Source of the DNA: Deltaproteobacteria bacterium
GTDB taxonomy: Bacteria > Desulfobacterota > Binatia > UBA12015
Length of the DNA: 58,550 nucleotides
Direction: 5' to 3'
NCBI GenBank assembly: GCA_029262355.1
Contig: JAJCZO010000372.1
Coordinates: forward strand, 1 to 58,550
Shown here in pieces: positions 17,768-25,495 of the stretch. The first letter of the stretch is position 1. Each line of letters starts with the position of its first letter. The position numbers were made by a program, and so were the translations under genes. Under the pieces are notes generated by a model, which saw only the letters and a list, made by a program, of their open reading frames with translations, ran no database searches and had not been told where the DNA came from.

Positions 17768-17840
17768 CGTCTCGTCTCCTTCAGGCTTGGCCGCGATTCG
17801 TACGCTTCGAATCGGTCTGTGTCACAGGTGCAATTCAGAT

Positions 17841-17856
17841 GCAAGGTAAACTAGAA
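17841..17856 (-). promoter_or_regulatory. Shared motif site 1 (TetR operator candidate)
   Basis: On the minus strand it reads AGTTTACCTTGCATCT. The core TTTACCTTG (9 of 9) recurs at 18691-18699 before CYP51. It sits between the divergent NTF2-like and TetR genes. It is not an obvious palindrome. Confidence 0.4.
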
Positions 17857-17896
17857 CTCGTTGCCGGTGGGCCATGAGTTCGGTACCCTCCGGATC

Positions 17897-18550
17897 ATGA
17901 CGACAGAGGGATTCTCGCAGCGCCGTGCCCGACCTCGTCGCACACACGCCGAGCGGACGGCGGAGACGACGCTCCGGATCAAGCAAGCAGCGATCGAGGC
18001 CATTGCCGAGCTTGGTTTCAAGCGAGCGACGGCAACCGAGATCGCTCGACGAGCGGGTGTGAGTTGGGGAGCCGCCCAGCATCACTTCGGTGACAAGACG
18101 GGGATTCTCCTCGCGGTTCTGGAGGACAGCGCGACGGCGTTCCTGGATCGGATCGACCACGTTGATGAAACGGCTTCGCTCAAGAACCGAGTCGAAGGGT
18201 TCATCGACGCCGCATGGGAGCATTTCCGCAGCGACGCGTTCCGGTCTGCGTCGGAGATCGTGTCGAACCTCGCCGCCGCGCCGGGGGAAGAGGGGGATCT
18301 GCCGGAAGGCACCGCCATCGTTCAGCTCGACCGATGGGTGGAGACCTGGAGTCGGCTGTTCGGCGACGTCCATCTCTCGCCGTCCCGCGCGATGGCAATC
18401 CAGGGCTACGTCGTGGCAGTTCTCAGCGGGCTTTCATCGGTGCACGTTCTGCAGCGGGGCTCCGTGAACGTGCGCAGCCGCCAGCTCGGCTTCCTCAAGG
18501 ACACCCTGCTGCGCGAGCTTACGGCCGCGAAGCGGGCCGTCGGCAAGTAG
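17897..18550 (+). CDS. TetR-family transcriptional repressor
   Basis: 217 residues from the ATG at 17897, with a TetR DNA-binding domain at about 20-75 (AAIEAIAELGFKRATATEIARRAGVSWGAAQHHFGDKTGILLAV). The C-terminal part is the ligand-binding helical domain and has no recognised specificity. It is divergent from the NTF2-like gene and 165 bases upstream of CYP51. Two sites with core TTTACCTTG flank the gene, consistent with autoregulation and control of CYP51; the Mycobacterium tuberculosis CYP51 locus also has a TetR gene nearby. The upstream in-frame ATG at 17861 would add 12 unrelated residues. Confidence 0.85.
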   Translation: MTTEGFSQRRARPRRTHAERTAETTLRIKQAAIEAIAELGFKRATATEIARRAGVSWGAAQHHFGDKTGILLAVLEDSATAFLDRIDHVDETASLKNRVEGFIDAAWEHFRSDAFRSASEIVSNLAAAPGEEGDLPEGTAIVQLDRWVETWSRLFGDVHLSPSRAMAIQGYVVAVLSGLSSVHVLQRGSVNVRSRQLGFLKDTLLRELTAAKRAVGK

Positions 18551-18680
18551 GTGCTTCACGCGAAGGCGGCGCGGCACCCGATCCGCATCGTCGTCGTCGC
18601 CGAGGCCCAGCACGCGGTGGCGCTCTCCGTAGTCCGCGCGAGACGCGGCGGACCTCGAGGCCCAGATGTTCCGCATGGGA

Positions 18681-18712
18681 ACCTTGGCAATTTACCTTGA
18701 ACCTAGAATGTA
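18681..18712 (+). promoter_or_regulatory. Shared motif site 2 upstream of CYP51
   Basis: TTTACCTTG at 18691-18699, preceded at 18680-18686 by AACCTTG, so the box may occur as a direct pair. It ends about 16 bases before the CYP51 start. It is the second occurrence of the motif found between TetR and the NTF2-like gene. Confidence 0.4.
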
Positions 18713-18715
18713 GAT

Positions 18716-20128
18716 GTGGCACAGGGCATGATCATGCAGCAAGCGACTAGTGGATTCGCGGAGGACCGGGACGCCCGGGCAACCAGGCCGCCGCCGAAGG
18801 TCTCCGGCGCATGGCCTCTCATCGGTCATCTGCTCGACCTGCGCCGTGCCCCGATCGAGCTGTTCTGGCGCGTCCGCAACGAGTGTGGCGACATCGGCGA
18901 GTTCAATCTCGCCGGCACCGACGTCGTGCTCCTGACGGGTGAGGATGCCCAGCAGAGTTACTTCCGGGGAACCGACGAGCAGCTCGATCAGGCCGCCGCG
19001 TATCCGTTCATGACGCCCATATTCGGCGAAGGCGTCGTCTTCGACGGCACACCCGAGGAGCGGCGGCAGGCGATGAAGAACCAGTCGTTGCGTGACAAGC
19101 TCATGCGCGGCCACGCCGAGACCATCGTCCGGGAGGTTCGGCGGATGGAGGATCGCCTCGGCGACTCCGGCGAGATCGACCTTCTCGACTTCTTCGCTGA
19201 GCTGACGCTCTACACTTCGAGTGCGTGCCTCATCGGAAAGCAGTTTCGCGAAGAGCTCTCGGCCGACTACGTCCCGATCTTCCACGAGCTCGAGAGAGGG
19301 ACCGACCCCCTTGCGTACGTAAACGCGTCTCTTCCCATTCCTGCCTTCCGGGCCCGGGATCGAGCTCGCCGCGAGCTCGTGAAGCGTCTGCAGGGAATCG
19401 TCGACAGACGCAAGCAGAGTCCGGCCGAGGACCGCGAGCTGTTCGACGTGCTGGTCACGCTGAAGAACGAGGACGGCTCTCCGCAGTTTCCGGTGGACAA
19501 GCTGACGGGGATCTTCATCTCGACGATGTTCGCGGGACATCACACGACGTCGGGCACGGCGGCATGGAGCCTGATCGAATTTCTCCGTCATCCCGAATAT
19601 GGCCAGCGTGTGGTCGAGGAGGTCGACGCGTTGAACGCGGGCGGCGCCGACATCACGTATCAGGCACTTCGTGAGATCCCGGTCTTGGAGAACGGGATCA
19701 AAGAGGCGCTGCGCCTTCACCCGCCGCTGATCATTCTCATGCGGAAGGTGATGCACGACTTCGAGTACGGGGAGTACCGCGTGGAGGCGGGCAAGATCCT
19801 GGCGGCCTCACCCGCGGTGTCGAACCGGATGGCCGAGTGCTTCCCGGATCCCGACCGCTACGATCCCGACCGCTATGAGGAGGGCCGGGCCGAGGATCGC
19901 CAGCCGTTCGCGTGGATCCCATTCGGAGCCGGCCAGCATCGCTGCATCGGAGCGGCCTTCGCGCTGATGCAGCTGAAGGCGATTCTCGGGGTCCTCTTGC
20001 ACGACTTCGAGTTCGAGCTCGCCCAGCCACATGAGAGCTACCGGGCCGACCACAGTAAGATGGTTGTTCAGATGAAGCAGCCTTGCCGGGCTCGTTACCG
20101 GAGGCGAACACGGGACGCCGGAGCATGA
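18716..20128 (+). CDS. cyp51: Cytochrome P450 of the CYP51 (sterol 14-alpha-demethylase) family
   Basis: 470 residues. From memory it is strikingly similar to M. tuberculosis CYP51: YPFMTPIFGEGVVFDG (B' region), FFAELTLYTSSACLIGK, the I-helix FAGHHTTSGTA, ExxR in KEALRLHPPLIILM, and heme Cys410 in FGAGQHRCIGA, with HSKMVVQMKQPCRARYRRR at the end. Reaction: three-step removal of the sterol 14-alpha methyl group, or a related lipid oxidation. The ferredoxin gene overlaps its stop (ATGA). No other sterol gene lies in the window, so substrate identity is inference. The start GTG at 18716 is uncertain; an ATG at 18728 is possible. Confidence 0.88.
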   Translation: MAQGMIMQQATSGFAEDRDARATRPPPKVSGAWPLIGHLLDLRRAPIELFWRVRNECGDIGEFNLAGTDVVLLTGEDAQQSYFRGTDEQLDQAAAYPFMTPIFGEGVVFDGTPEERRQAMKNQSLRDKLMRGHAETIVREVRRMEDRLGDSGEIDLLDFFAELTLYTSSACLIGKQFREELSADYVPIFHELERGTDPLAYVNASLPIPAFRARDRARRELVKRLQGIVDRRKQSPAEDRELFDVLVTLKNEDGSPQFPVDKLTGIFISTMFAGHHTTSGTAAWSLIEFLRHPEYGQRVVEEVDALNAGGADITYQALREIPVLENGIKEALRLHPPLIILMRKVMHDFEYGEYRVEAGKILAASPAVSNRMAECFPDPDRYDPDRYEEGRAEDRQPFAWIPFGAGQHRCIGAAFALMQLKAILGVLLHDFEFELAQPHESYRADHSKMVVQMKQPCRARYRRRTRDAGA

Positions 20129-20319
20129 GGATCAAAATCGACTTCGGCCTTTGTCAGGGCCACGGCACCTGCAAGAATGACGCACCGGAGGTCTTTGACG
20201 TGGACGAAGACGAGATGCGCGTGATCGTCCTCCAAGAAGAGCCTCCGGCGGGCCTAGCAGAGAAGGTACGGCTTGCCGCGAAGTACTGCCCGACGCAGGC
20301 CATTCGGCTCGAGGACTAG
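20125..20319 (+). CDS. [3Fe-4S] ferredoxin partner of CYP51
   Basis: 64 residues with C10-QGHGT-C16 and C55-P, the C-x2-H-x2-C...CP arrangement of mycobacterial CYP51-type [3Fe-4S] ferredoxins in which the second Cys of a 4Fe site is replaced (His13). It delivers electrons to the P450 just upstream; its ATG overlaps the P450 stop. Reductase not seen nearby. Confidence 0.88.
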   Translation: MRIKIDFGLCQGHGTCKNDAPEVFDVDEDEMRVIVLQEEPPAGLAEKVRLAAKYCPTQAIRLED

Positions 20320-20378
20320 CACCGCCGTGCACGAGGTCCTGGCCGGCGCGGATCGAACTCGAATAGAAGGACGACAAC

Positions 20379-21674
20379 ATGGCGCTACTTCAGGATTACT
20401 CTGGCCCTTTCGATCGCAACGTGACGCTCGGCTCGTTCTCACGCCAGGCCCTGGCCGACCTTGGGCGCGAGTACCTGTTGGCCGGGCATCTCCAGGACAG
20501 GGTCGGGCTTCCGCTCGTCCTGTTTCGTTTCGGGGACGACGCGATGACCGACGTCTCGATCGAGGAATGGATGGCGGCGAGTCCGATCTACTCGAAGCGC
20601 ATTCAGAAGGCGATGGGATTCGCTGGCAGTGACGTCGAGACCGTCTTCAAGAACCTGCAGCTCGACATCGGCGCACCTCATCAGTTCATGGATTTTCAGT
20701 TTCGCCTCGATCGGCCCGAGTACGGAGAGTTCTGGCTCGCGCACTGCGGTGCTCTCATGGACGTCGAGCCCTACGGTGAGAAGCGTGTGCACGCCATGTG
20801 TCACACGATCGAGGATCCGACCTTCGATGCGACGGCGGCGGCAACGCACGCGTGTATGAAGATGCGGCCGGTTCATCGTCCGCCGCGTTTCCCAGGCCAC
20901 CGGATGCCGCATTGTCGTTGGATGGTGTACATCGATTCCGAGGCTGTGGCGTTCGAGCATCACGCGAACCTCGAGATCAACAAGGGCTCCAAGGCCGCGA
21001 GCGTCTCCATCTCCAGGTCGACGCGCGACGCCGAGCCGGGAGGTTGGAGCGACTACGCGGGGCCGTTTGACCCAGGCTTTCAGCTCGAGGATTTTTCGCA
21101 CTCCGCACTCGTGACCGTTCTCGGCGAAGTTTCTCTGCAGAGCCATCTCCTCGCGCGGGCGTTGAGTCTTTCCGTCACCCGTCGATGGAGCGAGAAGGAC
21201 GCGCGCGAGATCGCGCTTGGGCAATGGACCGGCATCGCCGCGCTCGCGGCCGAACGCCTGCGTATGGCCATGGCGATCGGGGATGATCTGGAAGCGATCG
21301 CGAAGGTGTTCCAGTTGCACCCCTGCTTTCTCCCACGCGAGTACATCGACTTCCGTGTCGACCTGGCTCCGAAGGAGGCGGTTCGCCTCACGATCGCAGA
21401 CTGCGCTGCTCTCGAGGAGGTCGACCACCACTCGTGGTTCGCGAGTCTCGGCGAGGACCCGCACCCGGCTCTGGCGGCGATCGCCGGTTCGATCAACGCC
21501 CAGGCGCAGTGTCGTTCGGTTCCCGCGCCGAGTGGGGCGCGGTACGCGTGGGAGGTGACCATCGACCCGCACGGTCCGGCCTGGAAGCCAGACCAGTCGG
21601 TGGACCTGTCCAAAGTGAGTCAGGGGGCGACGTTTCAGTTCGAGCGCCGCCGGTTGGCAAGGCCCGCGGGATGA
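20379..21674 (+). CDS. Tandem-duplicated domain protein of unknown function in the CYP51 operon
   Basis: 431 residues made of two similar halves: DYSGPF (residue 6) and DYAGPF (about 227), each followed by a LxxFSxxALxxLxxE block, a helical block ending at VFKNLQL or VFQLHP, and a FRLD..EYGEFWLAHCGALxxVE / FRVDLAPKEAVRLTIADCAALEEVD block. Both halves keep the Cys of the last block. No known catalytic motif. It is 60 bases behind the ferredoxin in the same direction, so a role linked to the P450 (substrate binding or a further step) is likely but only inferred. Confidence 0.65.
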   Translation: MALLQDYSGPFDRNVTLGSFSRQALADLGREYLLAGHLQDRVGLPLVLFRFGDDAMTDVSIEEWMAASPIYSKRIQKAMGFAGSDVETVFKNLQLDIGAPHQFMDFQFRLDRPEYGEFWLAHCGALMDVEPYGEKRVHAMCHTIEDPTFDATAAATHACMKMRPVHRPPRFPGHRMPHCRWMVYIDSEAVAFEHHANLEINKGSKAASVSISRSTRDAEPGGWSDYAGPFDPGFQLEDFSHSALVTVLGEVSLQSHLLARALSLSVTRRWSEKDAREIALGQWTGIAALAAERLRMAMAIGDDLEAIAKVFQLHPCFLPREYIDFRVDLAPKEAVRLTIADCAALEEVDHHSWFASLGEDPHPALAAIAGSINAQAQCRSVPAPSGARYAWEVTIDPHGPAWKPDQSVDLSKVSQGATFQFERRRLARPAG

Positions 21675-21902
21675 ACGAGCGCCGGGCCTTCGGCGCAGGC
21701 GTTGCGGCAACCGGCACCCACGTGCACGCGCCGAAGCCCGCAGCGCCCCTGCTTCCAGTGGAAGACGCTGCCCGTCCGACCGAAGTGCAGGGGGGCGATC
21801 ACTAGCAGCGTTAGACCGGAAATATGAATATGGCAAAATACAACCGGAAACTAGTATCCGGGGTATCTTATCATGTGAATGTAGTCGGGGTAGAAATAGT
21901 CT

Positions 21903-21918
21903 GTATGAAAGTTCATAC
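21903..21918. promoter_or_regulatory. Perfect inverted repeat, operator candidate
   Basis: GTATGAA AG TTCATAC: 7-bp arms with a 2-base centre, inside an unusually AT-rich stretch (21805-21920). It ends 19 bases before the start codon of the winged-helix regulator, the typical position for autorepression. Confidence 0.6.
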
Positions 21919-21937
21919 GTACGGGCCGGGAGCCCCG

Positions 21938-22288
21938 ATGGAACGAGACAAGACCCACAACTGGACGTTCTTCTCGAACTACGGTCACATCCTGCTCGCG
22001 TTGGCGCAGGACCCCGAAGCGCGCCTGCGCGATCTGGCCGAACGTGTCGGAATCACGGAGCGGGCGGTCCATCGCCTACTCTCGGAGATGGAAGCGGCGG
22101 GGGTCATCTCTCGGCACCGCGAAGGGCGGCGCAACAGCTACTCCATCAACCGCGCCGTGCGGCTTCGTCACCCCATCGAAGACCACCGAACGGTCGGGGA
22201 CCTGATCGACCTGATCGACTTGGCGTCTTCGACGCGACGCCGCGGCGCGAAGCCGCGCGAGTCAACCAGTGCAACACCGTCCACCTAG
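21938..22288 (+). CDS. Small winged-helix transcriptional regulator
   Basis: 116 residues, MERDKTHNWTFFSN then the winged helix LRDLAERVGITERAVHRLLSEMEAAGVISRHREGRRNSYSI. This is the recurrent MarR/Lrp-type small regulator family. Start chosen at 21938 because the family starts at this point and a GGAG lies five bases upstream; in-frame starts as far back as 21824 exist. A palindrome directly upstream suggests autoregulation. The targets are not known; the next gene on the same strand begins at 22998. Confidence 0.75.
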   Translation: MERDKTHNWTFFSNYGHILLALAQDPEARLRDLAERVGITERAVHRLLSEMEAAGVISRHREGRRNSYSINRAVRLRHPIEDHRTVGDLIDLIDLASSTRRRGAKPRESTSATPST

Positions 22289-22322
22289 AGCGAACGGAAC
22301 GCCTTGCCGCCCCGATGGCCAT

Positions 22323-22757
22323 TTAGAGCAGCTTGACGAGCGCGGAAACGGCCGCGACGCCGGCGAGGAGGCGAATCGTCATGCGGCGCTCGAGGTCGGC
22401 CAGGCGGCCGTCGAGACGCGCTGTTTGTTCCCCAAAACGGATCCCGAGTTCTCGATCGATCGTGTCGAAACGTCGATCGAACCGCGATTCGATCGCGTCG
22501 CCGCGAGCATCGAACTTGGACTCGATCGCGTCGCATCGCGCATCGAATTTGGACTCGATCCCGTCGCAGCGAGCTTTGATTCGAGAATGTCGAAGCGCGC
22601 GTCGGTGCGGACCTCGAGGGCGAACAGGTCCTGCTTTGTCGCTAGAGAGTCCGTCATGGCTGCGGCGAGCGCTTGGGCCTGTCCCTCGCTGTTGCTCCGT
22701 GAACCCAGCTTCGCGCAACCGACGGGCGTACTCAAGGGTGTTCAGCGCGATGGCCAT
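22323..22757 (-). pseudogene. Coiled-coil (CCDC90/DUF1640-like) protein with two compensating frameshifts
   Basis: The protein starts MAIALNTLEYARRLREAGFTEQQ, then in another frame continues EGQAQALAAAMTDSLATKQD... to FDILESK, then returns to the first frame for CDGIESKFDA and the C-terminal membrane segment. Together they read as one DUF1640-type protein: an N-terminal helix, a long coiled coil and a C-terminal transmembrane helix (LLAGVAAVSALVKLL). Frame breaks fall near 22680 and 22585. The middle has four tandem 11-residue (33-bp) repeats of the type CDAIESKFDAR. Two small indels, or sequencing errors, may explain it. Confidence 0.65.
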
Positions 22758-22997
22758 CGAGGCGGTAGGCCATGTGCACACCTCGCGTCCGATGGCAGCC
22801 GAGACAAAATCGCTTAGAGGCGGCCGTGCGTCGGCGACGCCCGGAGGGGGAGGAGACGCTGCCCGTTCGGGCGTCTGTACTTCGCGAACCCCCAATCCGC
22901 GCTGCCGCCGGCCGCCGCGTGTCCGTCGGCGAGCTGGCGCGCGCGCCGAGTGAAGAGGACCGCTGCAGCCGGGAGCCGACTCCGGTAGATCCCGGCC

Positions 22998-24557
22998 ATG
23001 GGGTTCGAAACAGTCACGGGGTACTGCTGGCCGCAATCGGTGGTCGGTGGGGAACAGGTGGGGTTGCATCTCTCTTCGCCCGGAGGTCGGCCGGTTTCGT
23101 TGGAGGTCGCACGCGTCGGCTGGCATCGCGACGTCGTGCTCCGAGACGAAGCGGTCGCGGCGGGTTCTCACTCGACGCCGAAAGGGGCGGACCGCGGAGG
23201 CTGCGGGTGGCCGGTGTCGCGAATGCTCGACGTCGATCGGAGTTGGCGGAGCGGATACTACGAGGTCGTCCTCGAAGCCGACGTGAACGGCGCGCGTCGG
23301 CGCAGCCACGCGTTCTTCGTCGTGCGTCCCCCGACCGGAGCGCCAACGGCGCCGATCCTCCTGGCCCTGTCGACGAACACCTGGCACGCCTACAACGACT
23401 TCGGTGGTCGTAACCTCTATACCGGCGCGACGGCGGTCTCCCTCCAGCGGCCGATGTCTTCGGGCTATTTGTTCAAGCCGCCGGGCGCCGGGCGGCGCGT
23501 CACGACGATGCAGGTACCCGATCCGCGAATGTCTGCGCACGTCGGCTACCTCACTCTCAACCATCTCTCGCCCTATGCCGGATCGGCGGGCTGGCCCGAT
23601 TGGGAGTTGCCCTTTCTGCGGTGGGCGGAGCGTGAGGGATATGCGATCGACGTCGTGACGAACGCCGATCTGGAGGATCATCCGGAGCTGCTCTCAGGCG
23701 AGGGCGCGGATCCCTACCGCCTCTATCTGTCGGTCGGGCACGACGAGTACTGGTCGGGGCCCATGCGGGACACCGTCGAGGGCTTCATCGCGCGCGGGGG
23801 GAACGCGGCCTTCCTTTCGGGAAATACCGCCTTCTGGCAAGTGCGTCTCGAGCAGCCCACGTCGCAGGGGCCCGCGGCAACGATGGTTGGCTACAAGGGG
23901 AACTTGAGATCCGACCCGGTGTACGGCACGGATCGGGAGCGCGAGCTGACCTGCATGTGGTCGGATCGTCTCGTCGGCCGGCCCGAGAATCGCATGACGG
24001 GAGTCAGTTTCGTGCGCGGCGGCTACCATCGTATCGGGAAGAGGGCGACGCGCGGGGCCGGGGGGTACACGATCCATCGCCCCAACCACTGGCTCTTCGA
24101 TGGCACGGACATCGGCTACGGCGATCTCCTCGGCGCAGGTGGAACGACGGTCGGTTACGAGTGCGACGGGTGCGATTTCGACTACCGCGACGGACTTCCC
24201 CACCCGACCGGCGTCGACGGCACGCCCGCAGACTTTACGATTCTGGGTACCGCTCCGGCTGCCCATTTCACCCGCGAGACCTCGACGCGCCCGCCACCGC
24301 CAGACCAGCCATCGGAAGTCGAGTACATCGCGGCGCGCACGATCGACGGCGGTCGTACGCAGGCAGACGTGGAACGCTTCTCCCACGGTCATGCCGTTTT
24401 CGGAACGTATACGTCACCCGCCGGCGGCATCGTCGTCACGTCGGGGAGCACCGACTGGGCGCACGGCCTCGCGGGCTTCGATCCGCCTGTAGAACAGATC
24501 ACGCGGAACCTGCTCCGTCGGCTCTCGGGCGGCGGTCCTCCGAGTCGACATCCGTGA
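22998..24557 (+). CDS. N,N-dimethylformamidase large-subunit-like protein
   Basis: 519 residues. The whole length resembles the C-terminal domain of the dimethylformamidase beta subunit: VGYCWPxS, GCGWP, SGYYEV, LSTNTWHAYNDFGGRNLY, DLEDHPELL, SVGHDEYWS, GNAAFLSGNTAFWQ, GSTDWAHGL. The true enzyme is about 760 residues, iron-dependent, and has a small subunit; none is seen here. It probably hydrolyses or binds another amide. The start ATG at 22998 has no strong ribosome site. No operon partner precedes it. Confidence 0.75.
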   Translation: MGFETVTGYCWPQSVVGGEQVGLHLSSPGGRPVSLEVARVGWHRDVVLRDEAVAAGSHSTPKGADRGGCGWPVSRMLDVDRSWRSGYYEVVLEADVNGARRRSHAFFVVRPPTGAPTAPILLALSTNTWHAYNDFGGRNLYTGATAVSLQRPMSSGYLFKPPGAGRRVTTMQVPDPRMSAHVGYLTLNHLSPYAGSAGWPDWELPFLRWAEREGYAIDVVTNADLEDHPELLSGEGADPYRLYLSVGHDEYWSGPMRDTVEGFIARGGNAAFLSGNTAFWQVRLEQPTSQGPAATMVGYKGNLRSDPVYGTDRERELTCMWSDRLVGRPENRMTGVSFVRGGYHRIGKRATRGAGGYTIHRPNHWLFDGTDIGYGDLLGAGGTTVGYECDGCDFDYRDGLPHPTGVDGTPADFTILGTAPAAHFTRETSTRPPPPDQPSEVEYIAARTIDGGRTQADVERFSHGHAVFGTYTSPAGGIVVTSGSTDWAHGLAGFDPPVEQITRNLLRRLSGGGPPSRHP

Positions 24558-24671
24558 CCAGACGCGCGTATTTCGTGTTCGTAGGCGAGGCGCTCGGATT
24601 TCGGGCCGCGTCGGACTGAGCTCGCACGAGTCCGATCCTACGACCAACACCGCAAACCGAGGAGAAACCAC

Positions 24672-25481
24672 ATGGGTGTCCAGGACCTTCGATTCGTGAT
24701 CACCGGCTCGGGTACCGGCATCGGCGAAGCCACGGCCAAGCTCGCCGCCAGCAAAGGGGCCAAGGTGGTGGTGAGCGACTTGAACGACGAGAAAGGCGAG
24801 GCGGTCGCTCAGGCGATCCGGGAGGACGGAGGGGCTGCCGTCTATGAGCACTGCGACGTCACCGACCCGGACGACGTGAAGGCGCTCATGGAGGCCGCCG
24901 CCGAAGCTTTCGGCGGCATCGACGTGCTGCACAACAACGCAGGCATCCACGAGACGGGCCTGACCGATCCCGGCTCCTGCAATATCGCCGACATGCCGAT
25001 CGACGTGTTCAAGAAGGTCATCGAGGTCAACGCGGTGGCCCCGTGGATCTGTTCGAAGTTCGCGCTGCCGTATCTACGCGAGAGCCACAACGCGTCGATC
25101 ATCAACGCGGCATCCACCGGGAGCCAATCGGCCTACCCGAACAATTCCGCCTACGGCACGAGCAAGGGGGGCATCCGACTGCAGACGCAGAATCTGGCCG
25201 TGGACCTCGCGCCGCTCGGAATTCGCGTCAACTGCTACGGCCCCACCGCGATCGCCACCAACATGGTGGCAGACTACATCAAGCAGTCCGATGATCCCGC
25301 GGCGTTCGAGCAGTCGTTGATCGCCACAGGTCTCGTCCCCCGACTGGGCCAGCCGGTGGAGGTCGGCGAGCTCGTCTGTTTTCTCGCCAGTCCCGAAGCC
25401 GGCTTCATCAACGGTACTTACATCCTCATCGACGGCGGGTCGCTCGCATGGCGAGGCACCGCCGCCGATCTCGGAATGTGA
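24672..25481 (+). CDS. Short-chain dehydrogenase/reductase
   Basis: 269 residues of a classical SDR. Residues 11-18 are TGSGTGIG (cofactor loop), with NNAG at about residues 90-95, and the catalytic pair is Y161 and K165 (YGTSK). Asp at the end of strand 2 (VVVSDLND) suggests NAD preference. A canonical GGAG lies before the ATG at 24672. It heads a same-strand run with an LLM oxidoreductase (15-base gap), a sulfatase and a glycosyltransferase. Substrate unknown. Confidence 0.93.
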   Translation: MGVQDLRFVITGSGTGIGEATAKLAASKGAKVVVSDLNDEKGEAVAQAIREDGGAAVYEHCDVTDPDDVKALMEAAAEAFGGIDVLHNNAGIHETGLTDPGSCNIADMPIDVFKKVIEVNAVAPWICSKFALPYLRESHNASIINAASTGSQSAYPNNSAYGTSKGGIRLQTQNLAVDLAPLGIRVNCYGPTAIATNMVADYIKQSDDPAAFEQSLIATGLVPRLGQPVEVGELVCFLASPEAGFINGTYILIDGGSLAWRGTAADLGM

Positions 25482-25495
25482 GCCGAGGCGCATCC

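Noticed and set aside
18551-18680. Minus-strand frame between the TetR gene and CYP51
   Set aside because: Short, no ribosome site or domain, and it overlaps the end of the TetR gene.
22450-22580. A 33-bp tandem repeat that might be a minisatellite or CRISPR
   Set aside because: No spacer structure; it encodes the 11-residue coiled-coil repeat CDAIESKFDAR.
22323-23681. A 452-codon minus-strand frame spanning the coiled-coil gene and most of the dimethylformamidase-like gene
   Set aside because: Only the last part (below 22757) is real; the rest is antisense to a gene with clear family motifs.
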